From the NCBI RefSeq assembly GCF_000772105.1, contig NZ_CP009355.1, positions 558,001 to 622,000 on the forward strand: DNA of 64,000 bases, written 5' to 3'. Made by a program: the position numbers and the translations under genes. Below are positions 1 through 8,623 of this stretch, one piece after another. Positions within the stretch are counted from its first letter, which is position 1; every line of letters starts with the position of its first letter. This stretch comes from Vibrio tubiashii ATCC 19109 (GTDB lineage: Bacteria > Pseudomonadota > Gammaproteobacteria > Enterobacterales > Vibrionaceae). The notes beneath the pieces were generated by a model. The model was not told where the DNA came from. It made no database searches and worked only from the letters and a program-made list of their open reading frames with translations.

Positions 1-7
1 CGAGAAA

Positions 8-403
8 GTGATAGAAACACATCATGTTAACTCAGAGTCTGATGTTATGAGCGTTGTCATGGCGGTGTACACCATAGCTCAGCAGCTTGGGTACAGTGCG
101 CCAATTGTCAGTGAGCTAGCGACGTCTGTCTCCGAACTTGCTACCAATATTGTCAAATATGCAGGTGAAGGTGAGGTATCGATCCATCATGTTGAAACTT
201 CGCTAAATATTGGATTGAAAGTTATCGCATCAGATTCAGGAGGAGGGATAAGCGACTTAACAAGTGCGTTGAAAGACAACTATTCGACGGGGCAATCGCT
301 CGGGCTTGGACTTCCTGGTGTAGTGAGAATGATGGATGATTTTGATATTCAGTCATCACCTGAGCAAGGAACTGTTGTGACCATTACTAAGTGGAAGAGC
401 TAG
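8..403 (+). CDS. rsbT: RsbT-like serine kinase / anti-sigma-type ATPase of a stressosome
   Basis: This is a 131-residue HATPase_c (GHKL) protein of the RsbT/RsbW family. The N box is at about residues 43-51 with Asn47, the DxGxG box at 76-80 (DSGGG) and the glycine-rich lid near 97-104 (SLGLGLPG). RsbT proteins phosphorylate RsbR and RsbS in the stressosome and are then released to activate a partner. An RsbX-type phosphatase starts one base after the stop, which supports RsbT over RsbW. The start is a GTG with a weak GAGA upstream. The window edge hides the expected rsbR and rsbS genes, so the start is not secure. Confidence 0.85.
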   Translation: MIETHHVNSESDVMSVVMAVYTIAQQLGYSAPIVSELATSVSELATNIVKYAGEGEVSIHHVETSLNIGLKVIASDSGGGISDLTSALKDNYSTGQSLGLGLPGVVRMMDDFDIQSSPEQGTVVTITKWKS

Positions 404-404
404 T

Positions 405-989
405 ATGGGTTTTCAATACAGCGTTAAGTGTGTCCCATATCGAGATGAACCGGAAGCAGGAGATGGCTTCCATATCTGTAAGCTAGAAAACGGGTTGTTG
501 GTGACCATTATTGATGTTTTAGGACATGGAGAGAAAGCCGCCCAACTGGCGCGACAGATTGAGACGTTTCTTGATGATATAGGTAGTGCTGATATTGATT
601 GGACGATGCGCCAAGCTCATGAGTTCCTTACAGGAACTATAGGCGCAGCAATGACGATGGTCTTTTTCGATTCAATCAAGTTAAAAGGTTATGGCTTAGG
701 TGTTGGAAATACTCTCATTCGGCATCTTGGAGACAAAGGAACGAGTTTTCATGCTCAAGCGGGCATTGTTGGCGAGACACTTCCCAATCTTAGGCATTTT
801 GAATTTGAGTTTTCTGACGATTCCACTTTTCTCTTGACGACTGATGGGGTCAAAGAGAACATTTCTCAGTCTGAGTTAGAGCACGCCAATGGCAAAGCGG
901 TAGATTACATCTCCTCTTACTTTATTGAGTCGTTCAGCAAACCGTTTGATGATGCGACTGTTATTGTTGTGAGGTTCTCTCATGACTAA
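405..989 (+). CDS. rsbX: RsbX-like PP2C/SpoIIE-type phosphatase
   Basis: This 194-residue protein has the PP2C/SpoIIE layout: a metal-binding DVLGHG motif at residues 37-42, a TTDGVKEN motif near 146-153 and a C-terminal DDATVIVVR strand. RsbX proteins dephosphorylate RsbR and RsbS to reset the stressosome. The gene begins one base after rsbT and its last 8 bases overlap the hybrid kinase, so the three are translationally coupled. The role as feedback phosphatase is inferred from the family and from adjacency to rsbT. Confidence 0.85.
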   Translation: MGFQYSVKCVPYRDEPEAGDGFHICKLENGLLVTIIDVLGHGEKAAQLARQIETFLDDIGSADIDWTMRQAHEFLTGTIGAAMTMVFFDSIKLKGYGLGVGNTLIRHLGDKGTSFHAQAGIVGETLPNLRHFEFEFSDDSTFLLTTDGVKENISQSELEHANGKAVDYISSYFIESFSKPFDDATVIVVRFSHD

Positions 990-3900
990 TCAATATCACC
1001 TAACCGTTACCAATAGTGACGTTTCTAGAATTACCTTGCGAAGGAAAATCGCATCTATATTGGATGTCATTGGATACCAACATTTTGAACGCGACCAACT
1101 GCTAATGCTTAGCAGTGAAATTCCAAGATATCTCTATACGCTGACAAACAAAGTTGAATTGATGGCGGCAGTGGATGATGAGTTACTGATGTTTGAATGG
1201 CGCTGCCCTGAACTTACAACAGTTATTCCCCATCTAGCGATTCCAATACTGGATGTTCAGATTTCTAAACAGAGTTTAATCTGGCGAATCCGGTTAGGGG
1301 CAACGCTTACTGCCCCGCAACATACAGCCATCGCAAACATACTTGGAGAAAAGTCAAGGGATGAGTTGCTGGATGAGTTGCAGCAAAAAAACCTTGCCTT
1401 AGCTGAACACCAACAAGGTTTAGAAGCTGAAATTGAGCGTCGAACTAAAGATCTGAAAGCCTCTGAGGCCTTGTCGAGTACCATTATTGATGGGGCACCA
1501 TCGAGCGTTGTTATTATTGATGCGCACCAGAAAATTGTCATGTGGAATAAGACCGCACAGGAGACTTATGGCTTTACTTCGCAGGAAGTCTCGGGCAAGA
1601 ATTTATGTGCGTTGCTTAAAATCGATTTGCCAAAAGATCTAGAACAAATTTTGAGTGGAGAGCTTTCTATTGACGATCAAGAAAAGGTCAGCGGCGGGTT
1701 CTTTGAAGTCGAAACGTTCACTAAAGATGGGAGAATGATTCCGATAGATCTGGGGATTAGCATTTTCTGGTTTGATGACCAATGTTGTGCCGCTATGTTT
1801 CTGCGTGATGTGACCTCAAGGAAGGTAGTCGAAGAAGAGCTCATGGTAGCACGGGCGAAAGCAGAGGAAGCCGTTGAAGTAAAATCTATGTTCTTAGCCA
1901 ATATGAGCCACGAAATTCGCACGCCTATGAACGCGATCATTGGTATGTCTCACCTTGCGTTAAAAACAGACCTTTCACCCAAACAACACGACTATTTGTC
2001 TAAGATCCACAACTCAGCTTCTCTATTGCTCGGTATCATCAACGATATTCTCGACTTCAGCAAAATAGAAGCTGGTAAACTCACCATCGAAGAGATCGAC
2101 TTTTATCTCGATGATGTTCTACACAATGTTTCTATGGTTACGGGTCAAAAAGCGTTTGAAAAAGGCCTAGAGCTTCTATTTAAAGTCTCAAAAGATGTCC
2201 CTAAAGTGATCAAAGGTGACCCGCTTCGTTTGGGACAAATTATCATCAACTTGGTGAACAACGCGGTTAAGTTTACAGAGCAGGGCGAGATAGCGGTGAC
2301 GGTCAATGTTCGCCCTGAGTCGGACGGTGAGATTTACTTGTGCTTAGACGTTCAGGATACCGGTATTGGAATGTCAAAGGAGCAAGCTGACAAACTATTC
2401 AATGCATTTACTCAGGCTGATGGTTCCACGACACGGCGTTATGGGGGAACGGGCTTGGGACTATCAATCTGCAGAAGACTGGTTGAACTGATGGGCGGAG
2501 AAATCCGAGTTGATAGCACGCTAAATCAAGGCAGCTGTTTTTCATTTTGCGTCCTAGTTGGATTTGAAGAAGCCAATCAAGATAAATGTTTGGTGGTTCC
2601 AGATACGCTGCAATCTGTCAAAGCGCTAGCCGTAGATGATAATGAACATGCGCTGCTCATTATGGAAGACTTACTGGATGTCTTACCGCAAAAACCAAGT
2701 TTGGTCGACAGTGGAGAAAAAGCACTGCAAGAGCTTAAGCGAGCTTCAGAACAGGGGACCCCGTACAATCTAGTGTTTATGGATTGGAAGATGCCTGAAA
2801 TGAGTGGTATTGAGGCAACCAAATTGATCCGCCAACAAATCAAACCGCAGCATCAACCGAAAATGGTCATTGTTACCGCCTACGATAAAGACGACATTTC
2901 CAATGAGCTAGACGATTTAGATATTGCTGGGTTCCTCGCGAAACCGATAGGACAGTCATTTCTTTTTGACTTATTGATGGATTTGTTTGCCCCAAATGGT
3001 CCGTTGTCGAACTCACGTCATAAATCGAAGGCAGAAAAAGACGGCAGTATGTTTAATTGCTTGAACGCGCTGCTCGTCGAAGACAATGAGATCAATCAGC
3101 AAATAGCGGTTGAGCTGATGGAAGACAAAGCGATGCATGTGACGGTGGCCAATAACGGCTTAGAAGCACTACAGATATTAGAGAAGAACCATGAGGACTT
3201 CGACATTATCTTTATGGATTTGCAAATGCCTGTTATGGATGGTTATGAGGCTAGCCGCCGAATTCGATCGAACAAGTTGTATGACGCCATTCCGTTGGTC
3301 GCTATGACGGCGCATGCGATGATTGAAGAGAGAGAGAGGTGCTTAAGTTTGGGTATGAATGAGCATGTATCTAAACCGATTGATCCCGATGCCCTTTACT
3401 CGACCATAAAGCGTTGTTGCATCGATAAGTTGGACATGAATAGCGCTAGAGAACAGTTTGCTGTATCGGAGCAAGAGAATGAGAGTGTTGTTGATACTAG
3501 CTACTCGATTCATGACATTGCGTTGCTTGACGCTAAAAGTGGGTTAATGCGTGTTGCAGGTAACGAAGTGCTCTATCAAAGATTGCTCTCTCAGCTTGTT
3601 GATAAGGAACATGACTTCTGCAAGCGTCTAAACATATCGCTTGAGAAACAAGATTATCCCCACGCGAAACTGCTAGTACATACGCTTAAAGGTTCTGCTG
3701 GGAATCTAGGGGCAACCCGATTGTCTGATATCGCCGCACGATTAGAGTCACAATTGGGTGAAGAAGGGGCCAATCAAGAGTTTGAAAACTTAATTGAGGA
3801 ACTCGAAGCACATTTAGAGCCGTTTTTTATGGCAGTTTGCAAAGGGCTAGGCCGACCTTATCCCGCTGAAGTTAAAGAGAGTTTAGATGACGAGAGTGTC

Positions 3901-4131
3901 GCGCTGATAGCTCGGCTCGATATGTTACTTAATGAATTTGACTCAAGTGCTATCGACTTTCTTGACGAGCACTACATACGACTCAATACTTTACTAGAGT
4001 CGGAGAACTTCGAAGCCTGCTGTCGGAACATTCACGATTGTGATTTTCTAGCGGCAAGTCAGGCGTTGAGAAAGGCGATCAGTATCTATCCATTAGATAT
4101 TGATAAAGTGTTTGGAGAGTCAAGTGGCTGA
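982..4131 (+). CDS. Hybrid sensor histidine kinase (PAS-HisKA-HATPase-REC-REC-HPt)
   Basis: This is a 1049-residue phosphorelay kinase. In order there is an N-terminal region of about 145 residues that resembles a degenerate anti-sigma-type ATPase fold, a short coiled coil, a PAS domain (about 165-275), a HisKA domain with His310 in MSHEIRTPMN, a HATPase_c domain (about 415-540), a first receiver with Asp601, a second receiver with Asp746 and an HPt domain with His900 in HTLKGSAGN. There is no clear membrane segment, so it is probably cytoplasmic. It sits directly after rsbT-rsbX. The N-terminal region is a plausible place to receive stressosome output, but that is inference. The next gene, an HD-GYP regulator, is the likely phosphoacceptor. 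Confidence 0.92.
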   Translation: MTNQYHLTVTNSDVSRITLRRKIASILDVIGYQHFERDQLLMLSSEIPRYLYTLTNKVELMAAVDDELLMFEWRCPELTTVIPHLAIPILDVQISKQSLIWRIRLGATLTAPQHTAIANILGEKSRDELLDELQQKNLALAEHQQGLEAEIERRTKDLKASEALSSTIIDGAPSSVVIIDAHQKIVMWNKTAQETYGFTSQEVSGKNLCALLKIDLPKDLEQILSGELSIDDQEKVSGGFFEVETFTKDGRMIPIDLGISIFWFDDQCCAAMFLRDVTSRKVVEEELMVARAKAEEAVEVKSMFLANMSHEIRTPMNAIIGMSHLALKTDLSPKQHDYLSKIHNSASLLLGIINDILDFSKIEAGKLTIEEIDFYLDDVLHNVSMVTGQKAFEKGLELLFKVSKDVPKVIKGDPLRLGQIIINLVNNAVKFTEQGEIAVTVNVRPESDGEIYLCLDVQDTGIGMSKEQADKLFNAFTQADGSTTRRYGGTGLGLSICRRLVELMGGEIRVDSTLNQGSCFSFCVLVGFEEANQDKCLVVPDTLQSVKALAVDDNEHALLIMEDLLDVLPQKPSLVDSGEKALQELKRASEQGTPYNLVFMDWKMPEMSGIEATKLIRQQIKPQHQPKMVIVTAYDKDDISNELDDLDIAGFLAKPIGQSFLFDLLMDLFAPNGPLSNSRHKSKAEKDGSMFNCLNALLVEDNEINQQIAVELMEDKAMHVTVANNGLEALQILEKNHEDFDIIFMDLQMPVMDGYEASRRIRSNKLYDAIPLVAMTAHAMIEERERCLSLGMNEHVSKPIDPDALYSTIKRCCIDKLDMNSAREQFAVSEQENESVVDTSYSIHDIALLDAKSGLMRVAGNEVLYQRLLSQLVDKEHDFCKRLNISLEKQDYPHAKLLVHTLKGSAGNLGATRLSDIAARLESQLGEEGANQEFENLIEELEAHLEPFFMAVCKGLGRPYPAEVKESLDDESVALIARLDMLLNEFDSSAIDFLDEHYIRLNTLLESENFEACCRNIHDCDFLAASQALRKAISIYPLDIDKVFGESSG

Positions 4132-5254
4132 TTCGGTATCGAGTGTGCTTGTTGTCGACGACAACGCAGAAAATCGGGTGTTATTAAGCAGCCTGCTTAA
4201 GCCGCATCACAAAGTCATTGTGGCTACGAGTGGTCAGCAAGCTTTGACTATCTGCGAAAATCAATCCCCTGACATTGTCCTGTTAGATATCATGATGCCT
4301 GAAATGGATGGTTATGAAGTCTGTGAGAAACTCAAAGCCAATCCTAATACCCAGCACATTCCAGTTATCTTTCTCACCGCTAAAACTCAGATTGAAGATG
4401 AGCAACGTGGCTTTGAAGTTGGAGCGGTCGATTATATCCTGAAGCCGATCAGCCCACCGACCTTGCTATCACGTATCAATACTCACCTTAAGCTACGTTT
4501 CACGATGGAAGAGCTGTCTGAGCAGAACGAAAGCTTGGAACAACGGGTGAAAAAACGCACCCGAGAGTTAGAAATGCTGCAAGACGCGACAATAGGCGCG
4601 ATGGCATCATTGGCAGAAACTCGCGACAACGAAACTGGGAATCATATTCGTCGCACACAAAACTACGTCAAGCTTCTTGCAGAAGAACTCCTGCTGAATG
4701 GTCACTACACTGAAGAGTTGAACCCAAGCTCGATAGAACTGCTCTACAAGTCAGCGCCTCTGCATGACATTGGCAAAGTCGGCATTCCTGATAGTGTGTT
4801 ACTGAAACCAGGTAAATTAACCGATGAAGAGTTTCATTTGATGAAATTCCACACCACACTCGGTAGGGCAGTGCTGTTGACGGTTGAGGACTCCATAGAC
4901 TTTAAGTGTGATTTCCTACAAACAGCAAAAGAAATAGCCTATAGCCACCAAGAAAAATGGGATGGTAGTGGCTATCCTGAAGGTTTGTCAGGCTATGATA
5001 TTCCTTTGAGTGCGCGGCTTATGGCGGTTGCTGATGTCTATGATGCGCTAATTTCAGAGCGCGTATATAAACCGGCTTTTTCCCATGAGAAAGCGGTAGG
5101 AATTATTGCTGACGGCTCAGGTAGCCACTTCGAACCCTTGATGGTCGATACCTTCTTAGCAATAGAAGAAAAATTTAGAGAGATTGCGTCAACGTTTCGC
5201 GATGAAGGATTTGACGAGGACTCATTTAATCAAAAAGCGAGTGGTGAAGAGTAA
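4124..5254 (+). CDS. Response regulator with HD-GYP c-di-GMP phosphodiesterase domain
   Basis: This two-domain regulator has a receiver domain at about residues 8-125 (acceptor Asp in DIVLLDIMMPEMDG), a coiled-coil linker and an HD-GYP domain. The HD-GYP signatures are HDIGKVGIPD and a DGSGYP motif preceded by SHQEKW, the HQE variant of the usual HHE. HD-GYP domains hydrolyse cyclic di-GMP. I chose the GTG at 4124 because GGAGAG lies 4-5 bases upstream and it gives the usual 8-base overlap with the kinase. A TTG at 4100 is in frame but lacks this support. The gene is likely the output of the stressosome-linked phosphorelay. Confidence 0.9.
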   Translation: MADSVSSVLVVDDNAENRVLLSSLLKPHHKVIVATSGQQALTICENQSPDIVLLDIMMPEMDGYEVCEKLKANPNTQHIPVIFLTAKTQIEDEQRGFEVGAVDYILKPISPPTLLSRINTHLKLRFTMEELSEQNESLEQRVKKRTRELEMLQDATIGAMASLAETRDNETGNHIRRTQNYVKLLAEELLLNGHYTEELNPSSIELLYKSAPLHDIGKVGIPDSVLLKPGKLTDEEFHLMKFHTTLGRAVLLTVEDSIDFKCDFLQTAKEIAYSHQEKWDGSGYPEGLSGYDIPLSARLMAVADVYDALISERVYKPAFSHEKAVGIIADGSGSHFEPLMVDTFLAIEEKFREIASTFRDEGFDEDSFNQKASGEE

Positions 5255-5380
5255 CTTAATGTTGGCCTAGTGGTCTTACCTACTGTTTACTCAAAAGAAA
5301 TTTGCCGCCTAGCGTACCGGGTGTGCAAACCTTCTGTTACACTCAAATAATAAACTACATAAATAGGAGTAGGTGTACGC

Positions 5381-6385
5381 ATGTCTTATCCGGTACTTAT
5401 ATGCGATGACTCCGCTTTGGCGAGAAAGCAAATGGCTCGCTCACTGCCTGCTTCGCTAAATGCTGATATTACCTTTGCAGTCCATGGATTGGATGCTTTA
5501 GAGCAGCTAGAACAAAATGAATTCAAGTTGATGTTCTTGGACTTAACCATGCCAGAGTTGGATGGTTTTGGCACATTAGAAGAAATTGGTAATCGAGGTA
5601 TTGATATACCTGTGGTAGTAGTCTCAGGCGATATTCAACCTAAGGCCAAAGAACGGGTGATGACGCTAGGTGCAAAGGCGTTTATCCAGAAGCCAATTGA
5701 TAAAGATGCTCTTAATCAGGTGCTTAAAGAGCTAGTTGAACCGCCAACTCAACCGAGAATTATCACGCCTGTTTCTGTCGAACTACCGATACTTCGCCGC
5801 CGCGACATCTATATGGAAGTGGCAAACGTATCTATCGGTCAAGCGGCAGACGCCTTGGCAAGACACTTTGACGTGTTTGTCCATTTACCTTTACCAAATG
5901 TAAACATACTAGAAGTCAGTGAACTTCACATGGCCCTTAGAGATCTTGCGGAAAACGATCAAGTCTCAGGGGTGTGCCAAGGGTTCAGTGGAGAAGGTAT
6001 AGCAGGTGAAGCGCTGGTACTATTAAGTGATTCAAGTGTCAGCGACCTTAAAAAATTAATGAAAGTCCCTGCCGATAGTGAAGAGTTAGAAGAGCTTGAA
6101 CTGTTAATGGACGTTTCTAACATTTTGGTCGGTTCCTTCTTGAATGGTTTGGGTAAGCAAGCTGAGGTGCGTTTCTTCCAAAGTTCTCCAGTGTTGTTAG
6201 GCCAGCACATCTCTATTGATTCTGTGATTTCTTCAACGACGGGTGTATTTAAGAAAACTATGACGTTTGAAGTGAGCTACAACATTGATGGAACGTCGAT
6301 ACGTTGTGATTTACTGTTTATGTTTGTCGATGAATCGTTACCACTTCTAGACAACAAGCTTTCGTACCTAATGGAGGACTTCTAA
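5381..6385 (+). CDS. Response regulator fused to a CheC/CheX-like domain
   Basis: This 334-residue protein has an N-terminal receiver domain (about 1-120, phospho-acceptor Asp54 in FLDLTMPELDG, conserved Lys near 104 in QKPID). The C-terminal half (about 145-334) resembles CheC/CheX/FliY phosphatase-type domains, with repeated acidic helices near residues 228-240. CheC-like domains can dephosphorylate receiver domains, so a phosphatase role in chemotaxis or in this phosphorelay is plausible but not shown. Its stop overlaps the next start by one base. A 126-base gap separates it from the HD-GYP gene, so it may have its own promoter. Confidence 0.8.
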   Translation: MSYPVLICDDSALARKQMARSLPASLNADITFAVHGLDALEQLEQNEFKLMFLDLTMPELDGFGTLEEIGNRGIDIPVVVVSGDIQPKAKERVMTLGAKAFIQKPIDKDALNQVLKELVEPPTQPRIITPVSVELPILRRRDIYMEVANVSIGQAADALARHFDVFVHLPLPNVNILEVSELHMALRDLAENDQVSGVCQGFSGEGIAGEALVLLSDSSVSDLKKLMKVPADSEELEELELLMDVSNILVGSFLNGLGKQAEVRFFQSSPVLLGQHISIDSVISSTTGVFKKTMTFEVSYNIDGTSIRCDLLFMFVDESLPLLDNKLSYLMEDF

Positions 6386-6822
6386 TGTTATCTCTTCCAG
6401 CTGAATTTGAGCAGTTCCACTGGATGGTGGATATGGTGCAGAATGTAGATTTGGGCTTAGTGGTTCTCGATACTGATCATAATGTTCAAGTGTGGAATGG
6501 GTTTATGACTCATCACAGCGGCATACAAGCGCACGATGCGATTGGTAAGTCTCTGTTTGAGCTGTTTCCTGAAATCCCTCAAGATTGGTTTAAGCTAAAA
6601 ACCAAACCCGTTTATGATTTAGGCTGTCGTAGCTTTATCACTTGGCAACAACGCCCATATTTGTTTAAGTGCCGAAATGTTCGTCCAGTGACTCAACAAG
6701 CCGACTTTATGTACCAGAACATCACGCTTAACCCGATGCGTACACCGACAGGTGAGATCCGTTCATTGTTCCTCTCGATACAAGATGCAACTGCCGAAGC
6801 GCTTGTCTCCAAGAAGCTATAA
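6385..6822 (+). CDS. PAS-domain signalling protein
   Basis: This 145-residue protein is essentially one PAS domain (about residues 15-140: GLVVLDTDHNVQVWN at the start, an IQDATAE ending strand). No output domain is attached, so it must act through partners, most likely the CheC-like regulator whose stop codon it overlaps by one base. The ligand cannot be told from sequence. It is the last gene of the signalling block, and a hairpin follows at 6845-6868. Confidence 0.8.
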   Translation: MLSLPAEFEQFHWMVDMVQNVDLGLVVLDTDHNVQVWNGFMTHHSGIQAHDAIGKSLFELFPEIPQDWFKLKTKPVYDLGCRSFITWQQRPYLFKCRNVRPVTQQADFMYQNITLNPMRTPTGEIRSLFLSIQDATAEALVSKKL

Positions 6823-6844
6823 TAGTAAGCAATAATCTGTAACC

Positions 6845-6868
6845 AACGCCAAGGATTTTCTTGGCGTT
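6845..6868 (+). terminator. Hairpin after the signalling block
   Basis: A 9-bp perfect stem (AACGCCAAG / CTTGGCGTT) has a 6-base loop. The downstream tract is GTTGTATAT rather than a clean T run, so termination efficiency is uncertain. Confidence 0.5.
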
Positions 6869-6910
6869 GTTGTATATGCTCTAAATATGTTTTGGTAACC
6901 CTTCATACCT

Positions 6911-8410
6911 ATGAACTCAACACTTCCTCTAGAACTGTACACAGGCCAGCAAGTTAAACACGGTGAACAGCAAGCAGCAAAGCTCGCTGGCGTCGAGATG
7001 TATACGCTCATGCTCCGAGCTGGGCTGGCAACTTATAAAGTGATGAGAGATAAGTTTCCTCATGCAAAGCGCATCGTGATAATGGTAGGAACAGGAAACA
7101 ATGGCGGAGATGGGTTTGTCGTCGCCAAGTTGGCTAAATCAGATGGCTTAGAAGTTTCTCTTTATCTATACGGTGATGAGGCCAAAATATCTGGCGATGC
7201 GGCTAAAGCCAAACATGAGTGGATGGAGTGCGGCGGAAAGGTTCAATCATGCGATTCGTTGGATTGGTCGAAAACCAGCGCGGATGTGTTGATTGACGGA
7301 CTATTGGGCACAGGTCTTAAGGGAGAAGTCAGACAATCACTTCAAGATCTAATCGCAAAGGTCAATGACAGCCAAGTTCCGGTTGTCGCGATAGATACCC
7401 CTTCCGGTTTGTGTACCGACAGTGGTCACATCATGGGAAATGCGATCATTGCAAAACATACGGTAACGTATATTGGCGTAAAACAGGGTTTAACAACCGC
7501 ACAAGCGAGAGCTTATACTGGTCAGCTTCACTACGCGGGTTTAGGTGTTGAGAATGAATTTAGGCAGTGCGTCGAAGCCAGTAGCCGATTTATTGATAAG
7601 GAACAATTTCGCTTAGCGATGCCGCCCCGTATTGCGACAGCTCACAAAGGGCACAATGGACGTTTGCTATGCCTAGGAGGTAATCAAGGTTATGCAGGAG
7701 CGATTCGTCTATGCGCAACCGCCGGGGCGCGAAGTGGTGTTGGTCTGATACGTACGTTATGTCACCCCCATTCGGCGTTGCCACTGCAGGTTGCCTGCCC
7801 AGAGGTAATGACGTTAGGGTGGAGCGGTGACGCTGATGCCTTAAAGCATGGGTTAGATTTTGCTGATGTCATTGCTATGGGGCCGGGGCTTGGTACTGAT
7901 AACTGGGCACAAGGTATATTCTTAGCAGCCAGCCGAGTAGAAAAACCAAAAGTTGTTGATGCGGATGGTCTCAATCTATTGGCGCAGCAACCTAATGTCG
8001 ATGAATTACGAATTATCACACCCCACCCGGGTGAAGCAGCGCGTCTTCTGGGGTGCAGTGTCACAGACGTAGAGCAAGACCGCTTTCAAGCAGTAAGAAA
8101 CTTGCATAAGAAATACGGAGGCATCATTGTCTTGAAAGGCGCTGGAACCTTAATATTCGACGGAGACGAGATCTCAATTTGTCAGGCAGGAAACGCAGGA
8201 ATGGCAACTGGCGGTATGGGGGATGTGTTAACAGGGATTATCGCTGCCTTAATCGCGCAGGGAATGTCATTGTCAAATGCTGCCAAGTTCGGTGTACTAT
8301 TACACAGCGTTGCCGCAGACCAAATTGCAGCGCGTAAAGGACAAATCGGTATGCTCGCCAGCGATGTGATTGATGAGGCGCGATCGGTGCTCAATTACTG
8401 GTTAACTTGA
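6911..8410 (+). CDS. nnr: Bifunctional NAD(P)H-hydrate epimerase / ADP-dependent NAD(P)H-hydrate dehydratase
   Basis: This 499-residue protein of the YjeF family repairs hydrated NADH and NADPH. The N-terminal YjeF_N epimerase domain (about 1-215) carries GTGNNGGDGF at residues 60-69. The C-terminal ribokinase-like dehydratase domain (about 225-499) carries GNQGYAGAIRL, HPGEAARLL and the phosphate-binding AGNAGMATGGMGDVLTG motif. Length matches the fused bacterial form (about 500-515). In Escherichia coli this gene lies next to tsaE and amiB. Here it lies alone before thrS, so the context differs. Confidence 0.93.
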   Translation: MNSTLPLELYTGQQVKHGEQQAAKLAGVEMYTLMLRAGLATYKVMRDKFPHAKRIVIMVGTGNNGGDGFVVAKLAKSDGLEVSLYLYGDEAKISGDAAKAKHEWMECGGKVQSCDSLDWSKTSADVLIDGLLGTGLKGEVRQSLQDLIAKVNDSQVPVVAIDTPSGLCTDSGHIMGNAIIAKHTVTYIGVKQGLTTAQARAYTGQLHYAGLGVENEFRQCVEASSRFIDKEQFRLAMPPRIATAHKGHNGRLLCLGGNQGYAGAIRLCATAGARSGVGLIRTLCHPHSALPLQVACPEVMTLGWSGDADALKHGLDFADVIAMGPGLGTDNWAQGIFLAASRVEKPKVVDADGLNLLAQQPNVDELRIITPHPGEAARLLGCSVTDVEQDRFQAVRNLHKKYGGIIVLKGAGTLIFDGDEISICQAGNAGMATGGMGDVLTGIIAALIAQGMSLSNAAKFGVLLHSVAADQIAARKGQIGMLASDVIDEARSVLNYWLT

Positions 8411-8450
8411 ACGATTTTTAAACTTTTCTTAATCAATTCTGTGACTTCGA

Positions 8451-8478
8451 TTGTTATTTCACATTAATTCGTTACAAT
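8451..8478 (+). promoter_or_regulatory. Candidate sigma-70 promoter of thrS
   Basis: TTGTTA at 8451-8456 and TACAAT at 8473-8478 are separated by 16 bases. This would give a thrS leader of roughly 140 bases, enough to hold the two anticodon-like arms described separately. Confidence 0.5.
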
Positions 8479-8496
8479 ACGCGTTCGTTCCTGAGT

Positions 8497-8604
8497 TGTG
8501 CATCCGTATTTGCGCAGAAAAAGGAAAAGAACTCTCGTCTTTACTCCTTGAATTCTAAGTTAAAGACACGTTTTAAATTGCATGTGTTGCTTGGTGTGCA
8601 ACAC
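8497..8604 (+). promoter_or_regulatory. thrS translational operator with tRNA-Thr anticodon-arm mimic
   Basis: The main arm is at 8584-8604: a 7-bp stem GTGTTGC / GCAACAC closes a 7-base loop UUGGUGU. Read as an anticodon loop, positions 33-36 are U-G-G-U, so the anticodon positions spell GGU, a threonine anticodon. The arm ends just before the thrS ribosome binding site (AAAGGA near 8611) and start codon. A second arm at 8497-8516 (6-bp stem with one G-U pair) has an 8-base loop containing CGU, also a threonine anticodon. E. coli ThrRS represses its own mRNA by binding such arms. The same role here is inferred. Confidence 0.75.
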
Positions 8605-8623
8605 CACTGTAAAGGACAGTTAA

